Shown here one piece after another: positions 16,938-26,095 of a DNA stretch of 64,000 nucleotides. Each line of letters begins with the position of its first letter. Position 1 is the first letter of the stretch. Below the pieces are notes generated by a model. The model saw only the letters and a list, made by a program, of their open reading frames with translations. It did not search any database and was not told the origin of the DNA. This DNA comes from Phycisphaerales bacterium (GTDB lineage Bacteria > Planctomycetota > Phycisphaerae > Phycisphaerales > UBA1924), in NCBI GenBank assembly GCA_029213305.1, contig JARGPA010000019.1, positions 1 through 64,000 of the forward strand. Direction: 5' to 3'. The position numbers were made by a program, and so were the translations under genes.

Positions 16938-19052
16938 ATGCGTCAGCAAATTGGAATCGCGGCAATCATCGCGACAGCAGGTATGTGTGGTTCAGCATTG
17001 GCACAAGACAGTGTTAGCTCAAATCTTGGTGGCTTGTCAGGCGATGCCCTGAATCCATGGAACGATCACAGTGCAGCATATGTTGTAGACCTTGCACCAT
17101 TGGTGACATCAGGTGGTCACACATTCGGTGCTGCTCCGTTGCTCAAGTCAACACAAACCGATGTGAACTTCTTCAACAATCTTGGTTCATCAAGTGCGAT
17201 CAGTACTGATATCTTAAGCAACGTACCGTTCAGCCAAACGACATACGCAGTATGGTCAACGGCGGGTGCAGGTGTGAATGCTCAAGCAAACAATGCTCCA
17301 ATGATGATTACTGATGAGTTCACAGGCTCACAGTTCTCCGTTGCTTGGTCAGAGTTTGGTACTTCAATCTCAGGCAACAGCTACAACGGCATCATCGGCG
17401 CGATCGTTAACTACGATCCATCAGAGCCAAACCGTCTCTACGTTGATCGTAAGATGGCAGCAATCAACTCAGGTTCAGAGCTTGCAGTTGACTCATCACA
17501 GCTCGGTGGTGTTTCTGTCGACGCAAACGGTAACTTGTACTTCCGCGGCGATGATTTCAATGTCTCAGGACCTGATGCAATCACAGGAAACAACATCTTC
17601 CGTACTCGTATGGCAGATCGCAGCAGCTTACTCCCAAATATGATTTCACTTGGTGGAACCATGGACGCAACTGATCACATCATCCAGAATGGTGGAACAG
17701 TATATGTTGTACCAAACAATGTTCCTGCTTCCTCCGCAGGTGCAAACGGGCTCTACGCAGGCGTGACATTCAACTCAGAGTATGTTTCAGGCGCTGCGTT
17801 TGGTTCAACTACTGCAACTTCATCACACTTCGATACCAGCGGCGGCCAACTCGGTGAAGGCCGTGGTGCAAACGGTGGCGCGAAGGTTGACGCTCTTGGA
17901 CTCGGCGCAGTTCACACATTTGGTCAGTTCGCAAAGGACGCAAATGATGATACTCGCACAATGAACCTCTGGGGTGTAGACGCAAGCGGTGCTGTTCTCG
18001 GTGCGAAAGCATTCGATCTCCCAGCAAGCGTAACTGATAACGACGATGGATTCGTTCTCCCATACTCAGCTTTTGCAGAGTTCACAAACTACCTCGGATC
18101 AACACCGTTCCGTGGTGGTGTGGGTAATGTTGCAGTTGGTTCAGACATTAACGGCAACGGCATGTTTGCAGCAACTATTGCTGAAAACGGTTTGAGCAAC
18201 GACTTCTCAACACAAATCGTTGTAGGCCGTTACGATGCAGCGAATGACACAACTGAGTTTACCTTTGCAGCATACATCGATCAGACAAACCTGTTCTCAA
18301 CTGATGCTGGTAAACCAATCTACGACGACATGGGCGCAGAAATCGGCCAACTCGTCAACTTAGACGCAGTAACTGGTGGTAGCCCACTCGGCCCTTCAAT
18401 GTCAGCACCAACTATTGATGCTGCTGGAAACGTTTGGTTCATCGGTGCTGTTGAACTTTACGATCGTTTTATGGGTGCTTCCGACTTTGACGGTGCTTTG
18501 CTCCGTGCGGTTCTCGACCCAACCGATTTCTCATACCGTCTTGAGTTGGTTCTTGAAAATGGAACACTCATCTCGGGTCAAAACTCAGGCCGTGACTATG
18601 TCATCAACTTCCTTGGTTCAGCAACAGCTGCTGGTGGGCCAAACCCAGGATCACTCTGGTCAAGCAATGCATCAAGTGCTGCTTGGAACAATGCTGATCT
18701 TTCGAAGACTGCTCCAGGTGATGAAATCTCCAACGGTGGTGTGATCGTTTCAACATCAATCACATATGACATCGACGGCGACGGAATCTTCAACAACCCA
18801 ACAAGTGGCAACTTCGATGCAGGCGCACCTGCGGATGAGGGTTACTCAGTTGCAATGTACATCGGTTACTACCAAGATGTTGTAGCATGTCCAGCAGACA
18901 TCAACGGCGATGGCGCGTTGAACTTCTTCGACATCTCCGCATTCTTGAGCCTCTTCAGCATCATGGATGCTCAAGCAGACTTCAACGGTGACGGCGCATT
19001 CAACTTCTTCGATATCTCAACATTCCTCAGCGAGTTCGCCGCAGGATGTTAA
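16938..19052 (+). CDS. Secreted protein of unknown function with GC-type dockerin
   Basis: AGGAG lies 8 bases before the ATG at 16938; the frame is open 71 codons further upstream but that part has no coding character. The 704-residue product has a signal peptide ending SALAQ. The body is beta-rich, with many Gly, Asn, Ser and Thr residues and no catalytic motif I recognise. The last 55 residues are a complete two-repeat module: CPADINGDGALNFFDISAFL, then DFNGDGAFNFFDISTFL, ending AAGC. Both calcium loops (DxNGDG) are intact, the clearest copy in the window. It probably sits on the cell surface or is released. Confidence 0.85.
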   Translation: MRQQIGIAAIIATAGMCGSALAQDSVSSNLGGLSGDALNPWNDHSAAYVVDLAPLVTSGGHTFGAAPLLKSTQTDVNFFNNLGSSSAISTDILSNVPFSQTTYAVWSTAGAGVNAQANNAPMMITDEFTGSQFSVAWSEFGTSISGNSYNGIIGAIVNYDPSEPNRLYVDRKMAAINSGSELAVDSSQLGGVSVDANGNLYFRGDDFNVSGPDAITGNNIFRTRMADRSSLLPNMISLGGTMDATDHIIQNGGTVYVVPNNVPASSAGANGLYAGVTFNSEYVSGAAFGSTTATSSHFDTSGGQLGEGRGANGGAKVDALGLGAVHTFGQFAKDANDDTRTMNLWGVDASGAVLGAKAFDLPASVTDNDDGFVLPYSAFAEFTNYLGSTPFRGGVGNVAVGSDINGNGMFAATIAENGLSNDFSTQIVVGRYDAANDTTEFTFAAYIDQTNLFSTDAGKPIYDDMGAEIGQLVNLDAVTGGSPLGPSMSAPTIDAAGNVWFIGAVELYDRFMGASDFDGALLRAVLDPTDFSYRLELVLENGTLISGQNSGRDYVINFLGSATAAGGPNPGSLWSSNASSAAWNNADLSKTAPGDEISNGGVIVSTSITYDIDGDGIFNNPTSGNFDAGAPADEGYSVAMYIGYYQDVVACPADINGDGALNFFDISAFLSLFSIMDAQADFNGDGAFNFFDISTFLSEFAAGC

Positions 19053-19100
19053 TGATCGATTAGATTTGACGGTATTTGTTTCACCGTCGATTAGAATATA

Positions 19101-19133
19101 GGGCGTTCGCGTCTAGCGATGCGAACGCCTTTT
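19101..19133 (+). terminator. Terminator of the 16938-19052 gene
   Basis: A perfect 9-bp GC-rich stem (19102-19110 and 19121-19129) with a 10-base loop and a following T run starts about 50 bp after the stop codon. Confidence 0.85.
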
Positions 19134-19181
19134 CAATAGCAAATTCTCTCTGAGTTCTTTGTTTAACAATGAGAGTATTTC

Positions 19182-19207
19182 GAGCGATCATCAAAATGAT
19201 GATGCTC
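19182..19207 (+). promoter_or_regulatory. Bulged hairpin in the leader of the secreted EEP-family gene
   Basis: An 11-bp stem with a single bulged G on its 5' arm: GAGC (19182-19185), G bulge, ATCATCA (19187-19193), 3-base loop, TGATGAT (19197-19203), GCTC (19204-19207). No T run follows, so it is not a terminator. It sits about 80 bp before the start codon and has the same shape as the hairpins at 16771-16900. Confidence 0.4.
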
Positions 19208-19287
19208 CGAGTTAGCACTTACAATGAGTTCGCATTTGTTCAACTCTGTGTTACACTCTAGATTAGAGACTATTTAGGAGCTTTTTG

Positions 19288-20643
19288 ATGCGATATTCAG
19301 TAGTTGCAGCCGCAGGATTAGTCGGACTTACTTCAGCATTAAGCTTTGGGCAATGGGATCCAAACAACGGTGATTGGGGTAAGGAAGATCCTCGAGATAT
19401 CCGTGTGATGACATGGAATGTTCAAGACGGGATATGTAGAACAAATCCCAAAGGTGATGATTTTAATAACTGGAATGGAATTGTTCGCATTGTTGCTTCT
19501 TTGCAACCTGATGTCCTTATCTTACAAGAATGCGCAGACAACTCCGGAAATGGGACTGGGTCAGGTGCTGATTCAGTTGCTCAACTCGAAGATGTGATGG
19601 ATATGTTCGTCAATGGAGGATCCGATGTTTTCCTTGGTGGAACAGTTGGTTCATACATCAAAAAATATGTTCCTTCATATGACTTGGCATATGTATATGT
19701 ATCTACAAATACTGATGCATTTAATAGAAACGTGATCATGTCACGATTCCCAATTGAAGATATCAACAACGGAGGCGGAGCTGCTATATCTAACTTCGTG
19801 CTTGTTCCTGATGAATATCAAAGTGGTGGAACAGGCGGGATACGCGGATTTCAGTTCGCTGAGATTAATCTACCCGATTCCGATTACGCGGGTGATCTAG
19901 TCGTGGGCAACGCACATCTCAAAGCAGGCGGAAGTTCAAGTGATTTTGAGCAACGAGAAACCGCAGCGATGAACACTGCGTACTACATTGATTACTATTA
20001 CAACGGAGCAGGAACAGGGATGAGCGATCCCAACTTCGCAGTAATCGTACCGAATGCAGGTGATATGCTGGACGAGAATACTCCAGTTATCTGGGGGGGC
20101 GATCTCAATCAGAATCCAAGTTCAACAAGTCCAAATGCGTGGATGACTCGAGCAGTGATGGCTGGAGGAACTGATGGTACGGATCGTGATCGTTCAGACT
20201 CATCATTCTCGAACGCTTCCCAACCGATATCAGGTGATACGAGTACTCAGGGAAGTTCAAGCAGACTCGATTATATTTTATGGCAAGATTCAATAGTCGA
20301 TGTTCGTCGTCAGTTCATCTTTAGATCAACCGGGTCAGGAATGTCTACTGGTAGAATACCTGAACCTGCTCGGAGTTATCCGATTAATCCAAATGCGATT
20401 TCTGGACTAGCTTCTGATCATCGTCCGGTGATTGTTGATTTTATCATGCCAGGTGTGACGAACGACCCGTGTCCTTCGCCTCCAGATTTCATCGATGATG
20501 ATGAGTTGAACTTCTTCGATGTATCTGCATTCTTGACACTCTTCTCATTAAATGATCTTGAAGCAGATCTCAATGATGATGGACAGTTTAACTTCTTTGA
20601 TGTGTCCGCATTCTTGACGGCATTTGGTCAAGGTTGTCCGTAA
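19288..20643 (+). CDS. Secreted endonuclease/exonuclease/phosphatase-family protein with GC-type dockerin
   Basis: The ATG at 19288 follows AGGAG by 7 bases. The 451-residue product has a signal peptide ending near SFGQ, then the metal-dependent EEP fold: MTWNVQDG, DVLILQECAD (catalytic Glu), GNAHLKAGG (His), GGDLNQNP (Asp and Asn) and the closing SDHRPVIVDF. EEP enzymes cut DNA, RNA or phosphoesters; a secreted nuclease or phosphatase is likely here. The C-terminus has two LNFFDVSAFL/FNFFDVSAFL repeats ending QGCP; the first calcium loop is degenerate (FIDDDELN). It follows another dockerin protein but is separated from it by a terminator. Confidence 0.88.
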   Translation: MRYSVVAAAGLVGLTSALSFGQWDPNNGDWGKEDPRDIRVMTWNVQDGICRTNPKGDDFNNWNGIVRIVASLQPDVLILQECADNSGNGTGSGADSVAQLEDVMDMFVNGGSDVFLGGTVGSYIKKYVPSYDLAYVYVSTNTDAFNRNVIMSRFPIEDINNGGGAAISNFVLVPDEYQSGGTGGIRGFQFAEINLPDSDYAGDLVVGNAHLKAGGSSSDFEQRETAAMNTAYYIDYYYNGAGTGMSDPNFAVIVPNAGDMLDENTPVIWGGDLNQNPSSTSPNAWMTRAVMAGGTDGTDRDRSDSSFSNASQPISGDTSTQGSSSRLDYILWQDSIVDVRRQFIFRSTGSGMSTGRIPEPARSYPINPNAISGLASDHRPVIVDFIMPGVTNDPCPSPPDFIDDDELNFFDVSAFLTLFSLNDLEADLNDDGQFNFFDVSAFLTAFGQGCP

Positions 20644-20666
20644 AAATTCTGGATCAGTTACACTTT

Positions 20667-21167
20667 TTATGAACGATCATCTTCGGATTGATTCCGAAGA
20701 TTTTTTATGTCATTTACTGCGCTATCGAGCTGGCGTTTGAGTTGACGAACACGAAGCAATGATCTGACACGCGTGAGCAACTCAAGCTTGTTGACTGGTT
20801 TTGTTAAGAAATCATCTGCACCTGCATCGATTGCTCGTTCAACATCTCCAACTTCATTAAGCGCGGTAACCATGATGATTGGGATATCTTTTGTCTGGTG
20901 ATCCTTTTTGAGATGTTCGCAGACTTGGAATCCGCTCATTCTCGGCATCATAATGTCAAGCAAGATGATATCTGGTATTTCTTTTTTGACAGATTCAATT
21001 GCTTCAAGTCCATCATGAGCGATTCTGATGTCGCCTCCGAGCTCGTCTAGGTATGCATTGAGCAACTCAAGATTTTGTTCATTATCATCGACAATGAGTA
21101 CTCCATGATGCTCGATAGTGGATTCATCCATTTGGTTAGTCTCTGCTTGCGGGCTTGGATTCGTCAT
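20667..21167 (-). CDS. Single-domain response regulator (receiver) with C-terminal helix
   Basis: The 166-residue protein is a canonical receiver: acidic pair D27-D28 (LIVDDNE), phosphoacceptor D71 in LLDIMMPRMSG, T101, and K123 in LTKP. A helical tail (RVRQLKRQLDSAVNDI) follows and may dimerise or link to another partner; there is no output domain. It resembles PleD/DivK-type regulators. No histidine kinase is nearby. The 3' end contains, on the opposite strand, the terminator of the convergent EEP gene. Confidence 0.9.
   Translation of the reverse strand: MTNPSPQAETNQMDESTIEHHGVLIVDDNEQNLELLNAYLDELGGDIRIAHDGLEAIESVKKEIPDIILLDIMMPRMSGFQVCEHLKKDHQTKDIPIIMVTALNEVGDVERAIDAGADDFLTKPVNKLELLTRVRSLLRVRQLKRQLDSAVNDIKNLRNQSEDDRS
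20679..20706 (+). terminator. Terminator of the EEP-family gene, inside the receiver gene's 3' end
   Basis: A perfect 8-bp stem (20679-20686 and 20694-20701) with a 7-base loop is followed by T residues, 36 bp after the EEP stop. On the minus strand the same bases encode the last residues of the response regulator (about KNLRNQSEDD). Confidence 0.85.
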
Positions 21168-21317
21168 ATATATTTACTTTCAACGATAGTTCTTTTGAAT
21201 CTGATTTTATCCGAAGGATGCCCGCGTGATTGGGTGGGCCTAATCTTTCCTGTATTGATTCAATGCCCAAAGCATTCGAGAATCATATCATTCCAGAACA
21301 GAAAGAGGATGTAATTC

Positions 21318-21737
21318 GTGAAAGCTTGGCGTTGTCAGTTTGAAAAACCCACTATAAGCAGCCTCCTGAGTGAGCTTGGTGATGAAAATGAGGCACGGAT
21401 GACTGGTTTACGCCAATCTATCCGTGATATTACTGGGATCAAACCCAAACTAGATTGGCACGGAATCACATGGTGTTGGTCAGAAACAACTTCTATGGAT
21501 TCGAGTAGTAATCTACTAGAAGTTCAGTTTATACCCGATCCTGAAAGTCCTCGGATTGGTTTGACTCTTTCAACAGTATTCTTTGAGAAACATCACCCTA
21601 CGAAACTTCCAAAGTCACTCTATCCGGGATTAACTACTTCAACAGCGATTGGCCATCGAAGCTGGTGTGAGTTTGCAGTACAATCAGATGAAACTGCTCA
21701 ATCAATCTCTGAATTGTTAACACTCGCATATGGGTGA
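21318..21737 (+). CDS. Protein of unknown function
   Basis: This 139-residue frame starts with GTG, with AGAGG about 9 bases upstream. I do not recognise a family. It is soluble, with tryptophan-rich segments (KAWRCQFEKP; LDWHGITWCWSE) and a GHRSWCEF block, and resembles small single-domain bacterial proteins of about 140 residues. The gene lies alone between the receiver and dacB. Its length, in-frame codon pattern and spacing suggest a real gene. Confidence 0.6.
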   Translation: MKAWRCQFEKPTISSLLSELGDENEARMTGLRQSIRDITGIKPKLDWHGITWCWSETTSMDSSSNLLEVQFIPDPESPRIGLTLSTVFFEKHHPTKLPKSLYPGLTTSTAIGHRSWCEFAVQSDETAQSISELLTLAYG

Positions 21738-21768
21738 TTTTGATTCGATTAGAGGACATCTTGGAGAT

Positions 21769-21791
21769 AATCAGGCGATTTAGCCGATTTT
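21769..21791 (+). terminator. Weak terminator or leader hairpin before dacB
   Basis: AATC, one bulged A, GGC, a 6-base loop, then GCC-GATT and a short T run (7 paired bases). It could end the 21318-21737 transcript, or belong to the dacB leader, 36 bp before the dacB start. Confidence 0.35.
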
Positions 21792-21827
21792 CATTCAGAG
21801 TTTCATACTGATTCTTTGGAGATTTAC

Positions 21828-23348
21828 ATGCGTAAACATCGCAATCGAGTTCATTCCATCGTTACCTCATTTGCTCTGGTTGCATTGAGTATGGGTGGAA
21901 CAGTTGTCGAAGCTGGTCCATTGGATCGAAGAACTGAACAGATCGTAACTCGCACTGATCTTGGAGGCGGAGTTGTTGGTGTTTACATTGCGGATCTCGA
22001 TACGGGTGTAGAACTCGCAGATTATCAGGGATCCAATAGTATGATTCCCGCCTCCAATATGAAACTCCTTACAAGTGGCGCAGCGTTATTTGTTCTTGGC
22101 GGTGAGTTTCGATTTCAAACAGAACTGATACTCGATGAAACAACAACCCCTCCAACATTGGTCATCAAAGGGGACGGGGATCCAGCACTTGGTGATCCAG
22201 CAATATTCATCGGCGAACAACCAGGAGTAACACTCGATACCCTCTTCGATCAAATCAGTGATGCTTTAAAAGGCGCTGGTATTCAAGAGCTTAAAGGGAT
22301 CCTTGTTGATGATCGTGTATTGGATCGAAACTTTACTCACCCTGCGTGGCCGATCGATCAACTGAACCGTTGGTACTGTGCTCAGGTCGGGGGATTTAAC
22401 TTCCATACCAATGTACTCGATGTATATACACAACCTGCTGCATCTGGAGGGACCCCGATAGTACAACTCCAACCAGAAGCAGATTGGGTAGAACTTCAAG
22501 TAAAAGCAAAATCAAATAAAAAGAAACGCGATACAGCATGGGTAGCACGTCCAACTAAAGAAAACTCTTTTACGGTATACGGCAATGTCTCAGCAAAGTC
22601 AGAAATTCCTGTTTCAGTTGATAACCCCCCACTCTTCGCAGGCCGTTTGTTTGCATCAGAGTTAAATCAACGAAGCATTGTTGTTGGAGCAAATCATCGG
22701 TACTCAACTGACTCCGTTTCTTTAATACAACCAATGGATCGTTATACGGCATCCAAAACTGTTGCTGTTATTACAACTCCGATCTTTGATGTCCTTGAAC
22801 GCACAAACACCGATTCATACAACCTGTACGCAGAAGCATTGATCAAAAGGATTGGTTATGAGATTACTTCTGACCCTGGCTCATGGGAAAACGGTGCAAC
22901 CGTGGTTCGGATGTTGCTCACTGAGAAGCTCGGCCCAAGTGCTGCGGAAACTACAGTAGTTGCAGACGGGTCAGGTATGAGCCGCGAGAATAAAGTACAA
23001 CCCAAAGTCTTGGTGAGTTGGATGAGGAAACTTGCTCGCTCTGATCACTGGGAGTTGTTCCGTGATTCACTTGCTACACCAGGGAATGGCACTATGCGGA
23101 ACAGATTCAAAGGAGATGATCTTGAATCCCAGTTGTATTGCAAGAGTGGATATCTGACTGGTACATATGCACTCTCTGGAGTATTAATTCATCCTCGCTC
23201 TCATCAACGGGTAGCGTTTTCGATCCTTCTCAACGATGTAAAGGGCGGTTCTACAAAACAGAACGCGAAGCCTTTGATCGATTCAATCGTTGGAGAAATC
23301 GATAATTGGATGAGTCAAAAAGCAGGTTCTCCTGCAATGGGTGGTTGA
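21828..23348 (+). CDS. dacB: D-alanyl-D-alanine carboxypeptidase/endopeptidase (PBP4 type)
   Basis: The ATG at 21828 follows GGAG by 7 bases. The 506-residue product has a signal peptide, then the penicillin-binding serine peptidase motifs: SNMK (catalytic S76, K79) in MIPASNMKLLTSG, a DGSGMSRENKV block, and a KSG triad in YCKSGYLTGTYALSG where KTG is usual. The long insert after the first motif is typical of DacB. It trims or cleaves peptidoglycan cross-links in the periplasm, fitting the now accepted presence of peptidoglycan in planctomycetes. Confidence 0.92.
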   Translation: MRKHRNRVHSIVTSFALVALSMGGTVVEAGPLDRRTEQIVTRTDLGGGVVGVYIADLDTGVELADYQGSNSMIPASNMKLLTSGAALFVLGGEFRFQTELILDETTTPPTLVIKGDGDPALGDPAIFIGEQPGVTLDTLFDQISDALKGAGIQELKGILVDDRVLDRNFTHPAWPIDQLNRWYCAQVGGFNFHTNVLDVYTQPAASGGTPIVQLQPEADWVELQVKAKSNKKKRDTAWVARPTKENSFTVYGNVSAKSEIPVSVDNPPLFAGRLFASELNQRSIVVGANHRYSTDSVSLIQPMDRYTASKTVAVITTPIFDVLERTNTDSYNLYAEALIKRIGYEITSDPGSWENGATVVRMLLTEKLGPSAAETTVVADGSGMSRENKVQPKVLVSWMRKLARSDHWELFRDSLATPGNGTMRNRFKGDDLESQLYCKSGYLTGTYALSGVLIHPRSHQRVAFSILLNDVKGGSTKQNAKPLIDSIVGEIDNWMSQKAGSPAMGG

Positions 23349-23354
23349 ATACAA

Positions 23355-25391
23355 CTAATCATCATCATGACGAAGTACTGGAGGCCATGCTCGAACAGGT
23401 TGGTTTGATCGAGTGTCATCAGGAGTCTTTGGAGTTGCATCAAACCCTACTCGATCACATCTATGTGATTGATCCCAATACGCGTCGCGCGATGCGTCTG
23501 TGTTTGCAGCCCAATGGAAGAGGGCTTGATGATGATCATTGATGTTTACATCTCGGCCAAGAAGAACAATAAATTTGCTTGATGTTGACTTTGTCCAAAG
23601 CTCTTTAAAAATACGATTACCTATCTTTGCGTTTAAAGGTTCGTTGTATTCACGATCTGTTCTAATGAATAACCAACCCGGCGCTGCTTCAGTAATTGTT
23701 GCATCGAGCACTCCTGAGATTGATTTTGCCCAATGACAATCAGTGTCGAGATTTATTTGAGATTGATGACTCGTTGATTCCTTGATTGGTTGACCATCTA
23801 GATCTTCGCTTGGAATCTTTAATGTTGCGTCGAATCCGAGCTTCATTCCTGTTCCCAGACGCGGCGCTGCATGATCTAGAATATCCAGAGCACCATATAC
23901 CTGCTCTATGTCACGGGATGGTTTGCAATGTGTGTTTACCGCTGAAAGCACTGCAGTGAGATCGTGAACATCAACTGAGTCATCAACAACAAAGAGATTC
24001 TTTGTCCATGCCATTTGCCCTGCGCCCCAGATTCCATGCATTACTTTTCTCGCATGGAGTGGGTACTCCTTCTTGATCTGGATGTTTGCAACATTGTGGA
24101 ATGCACCATACATCGGTAAGTCATAGTCTTGGATATCAGGAAGGATCGTTGCAAGCAGTGGACGCATAATTCGTTCAGTTGCTTTCCCCAGAAAATAATC
24201 CTCTTGAGGTGGTAGTCCAACAACAGTTGTTGGATAAATAGCATTTTTGCGATGTGTAAACGCCGTGACTTCGACAATTGGATAACGATCAGGCATTGAG
24301 TAGAAACCGGTATGATCCCCAAATGGGCCTTCAAAGACTGCCCCGGGTCCAAGTGGATCACAATCATTGTTTCGTGGATCCCAACCTGGATACCCCGCGT
24401 CTGTTCGAACATGGCCTTCGATAACCATCTCAGCGTCTGCTGGGACCCAAAGAGGGACTGTCTTTGCTCGACAGAGCTTCACCCCTTTCCCTTGCAGGAA
24501 GCCCGCCATCAGAAGCTCAGAGATACCAGGGGGAAGTGGACATGTCGCAGCGTAAGGTAATACCGAAGGCCCTCCAAGTGCGATCGCGACAGGCATTGGT
24601 TGTCCTAGTTTTTTCCATGATCTCCAGTGGGATGCGCCGTCATGATGCATGTGCCAATGCATTGCGAGACGATTTTTACCGATCAGTTGAAGACGATACA
24701 TCCCGATATTGTGTGATTTAGGTTTTGCTTCATCTCGATCATCTGCGTGGATCGTGTGAATCCCTGCAAGTGTAATGAATCGCCCTTTGAACTTTGTATC
24801 CCAAGTCTCGTCATCAATATCAGGGTGTCCCATATCTGGAACATTGTCATTGATTCCAGATGGGTACCCTACAGCTTCAAAGTTTCCATCGTGAGGCCAA
24901 CATCTCAAAATTGGAATAGTTGTCAGATCAATGTCGTCATCAGTATGAACTACCTCTTGACATTGACCTGGTTTTGAGCTTCGTTTGGGACCAATTTTCA
25001 AGAGAGGGTATAACTGCTTTGCTTTTTCAAATGCTTCATAGAATGAGCGTGGAGGTTCAGGTTTAACAAGTTGAGCAATTGTGAAAGCGATATCATCAAA
25101 TGATCGTCCTCCAAATGCGAGCTCCATCCGTTTGTACGATCCATAAGCATTAATCAAGATTGGGAATTTTGATCCGATTGGAGATTCTGCAAGAATTGCA
25201 GATCCACCCAAATGAGCAAACTCAGGATCATTTTGTTGGCTCTTCTGTGATCCAAGATTAGGAGCATCTGATTTTGATGCTTTATCTGCAATTTGGGTAA
25301 CCCGAAGAACCGGGTTTATGGGCTCACTCATGCGAATAAGCTCGTTGGAACGCTCTAGTTGATCGACAAAGCTATATAGGTCTGCATACAT
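23355..25391 (-). CDS. UbiD family decarboxylase
   Basis: The 678-residue protein follows the UbiD pattern throughout: MYADLYSFVDQLER at the start, FPILINAYGSYKRM, HTDDDIDLTTIPILRCWPHD, GMYRLQLIGKNRLAMHWH, AEMVIEGHV, FEGPFGDHTGFYS and KATERIMRPLL. UbiD enzymes use prenylated FMN to decarboxylate aromatic or unsaturated acids, for example in ubiquinone or menaquinone synthesis. It belongs to the longer subgroup (usual length about 490). No UbiX is in the window. The ATG at 25391 matches the family N-terminus better than the frame's extreme start at 25436, which would overlap the divergent gene. The substrate is not determined. Confidence 0.9.
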   Translation of the reverse strand: MYADLYSFVDQLERSNELIRMSEPINPVLRVTQIADKASKSDAPNLGSQKSQQNDPEFAHLGGSAILAESPIGSKFPILINAYGSYKRMELAFGGRSFDDIAFTIAQLVKPEPPRSFYEAFEKAKQLYPLLKIGPKRSSKPGQCQEVVHTDDDIDLTTIPILRCWPHDGNFEAVGYPSGINDNVPDMGHPDIDDETWDTKFKGRFITLAGIHTIHADDRDEAKPKSHNIGMYRLQLIGKNRLAMHWHMHHDGASHWRSWKKLGQPMPVAIALGGPSVLPYAATCPLPPGISELLMAGFLQGKGVKLCRAKTVPLWVPADAEMVIEGHVRTDAGYPGWDPRNNDCDPLGPGAVFEGPFGDHTGFYSMPDRYPIVEVTAFTHRKNAIYPTTVVGLPPQEDYFLGKATERIMRPLLATILPDIQDYDLPMYGAFHNVANIQIKKEYPLHARKVMHGIWGAGQMAWTKNLFVVDDSVDVHDLTAVLSAVNTHCKPSRDIEQVYGALDILDHAAPRLGTGMKLGFDATLKIPSEDLDGQPIKESTSHQSQINLDTDCHWAKSISGVLDATITEAAPGWLFIRTDREYNEPLNAKIGNRIFKELWTKSTSSKFIVLLGRDVNINDHHQALFHWAANTDASRDAYWDQSHRCDRVGFDATPKTPDDTRSNQPVRAWPPVLRHDDD

Positions 25392-25402
25392 TACCCAACG
25401 AT

Positions 25403-26065
25403 ATGACAGACAATGAACAGAAACCCGAATCACCAATGAATGATCTTAATCCTGATCAAGTCTTTGCAAGAACACGAGATTGGGCAGAGTATTTCGATTC
25501 AATTCAGGGCCGAGAACCTCGTGAAACTGTACTAAAAGCGATTCAACTCTTTGCGAATGAACCCTTTGAGTCGATACGATCTGCGATCGATTTAGGGTGT
25601 GGAGAAGGTCGCGACAGTGCAGCATTACTTCGTTCCGGTTGGAAAGTCCATGCAATTGATGGTCATCCAAATGGACTCAAACGCTTACTTGCTCGAGGAG
25701 ATCTTGGGAATCGAACGAATTTGAGTACTCAACTTGCCCCATTCGAGGGTGTGAAACTCGCAGATTGTGATCTTCTCAACGCGAGTTTCTCATTACCATT
25801 TTGTAACCCGAACTACTTTGATCGATTATGGAACCAGATTACCCATTCAATTCGATCCGGAGGTCGTTTTAGTGGCCAACTCTTCGGAGATCGTGATTCC
25901 TGGGCAACTATCAGTGATCGTTCACACCATACACGAGCGCAAGTTGACCAATATTTGTTACCATTTGAGATCGAATTCTTGAAAGAAGAAGAGAGAGAAG
26001 GCCAAGACTGTAACGGGGTAGAGAAACATTGGCACCTGTACCATATCGTTGCACGCAAGAAGTAA
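25403..26065 (+). CDS. Class I SAM-dependent methyltransferase
   Basis: The 220-residue protein shows motif I AIDLGCGEGRDSAALLRSGW and the following acidic strand (VHAIDGHPNG), typical of small TehB-like methyltransferases. The C-terminal half includes FDRLWNQITHSIRSGGRFSG, the usual post-II and III region. The substrate is unknown. The start at 25403 leaves 11 bp to the divergent UbiD gene; an ATG at 25436 is an alternative. It lies just upstream of, and may be cotranscribed with, the ABC transporter pair. Confidence 0.82.
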   Translation: MTDNEQKPESPMNDLNPDQVFARTRDWAEYFDSIQGREPRETVLKAIQLFANEPFESIRSAIDLGCGEGRDSAALLRSGWKVHAIDGHPNGLKRLLARGDLGNRTNLSTQLAPFEGVKLADCDLLNASFSLPFCNPNYFDRLWNQITHSIRSGGRFSGQLFGDRDSWATISDRSHHTRAQVDQYLLPFEIEFLKEEEREGQDCNGVEKHWHLYHIVARKK

Positions 26066-26095
26066 GCCGAGGAACTATCGAAAAGAGGTTGGTTG

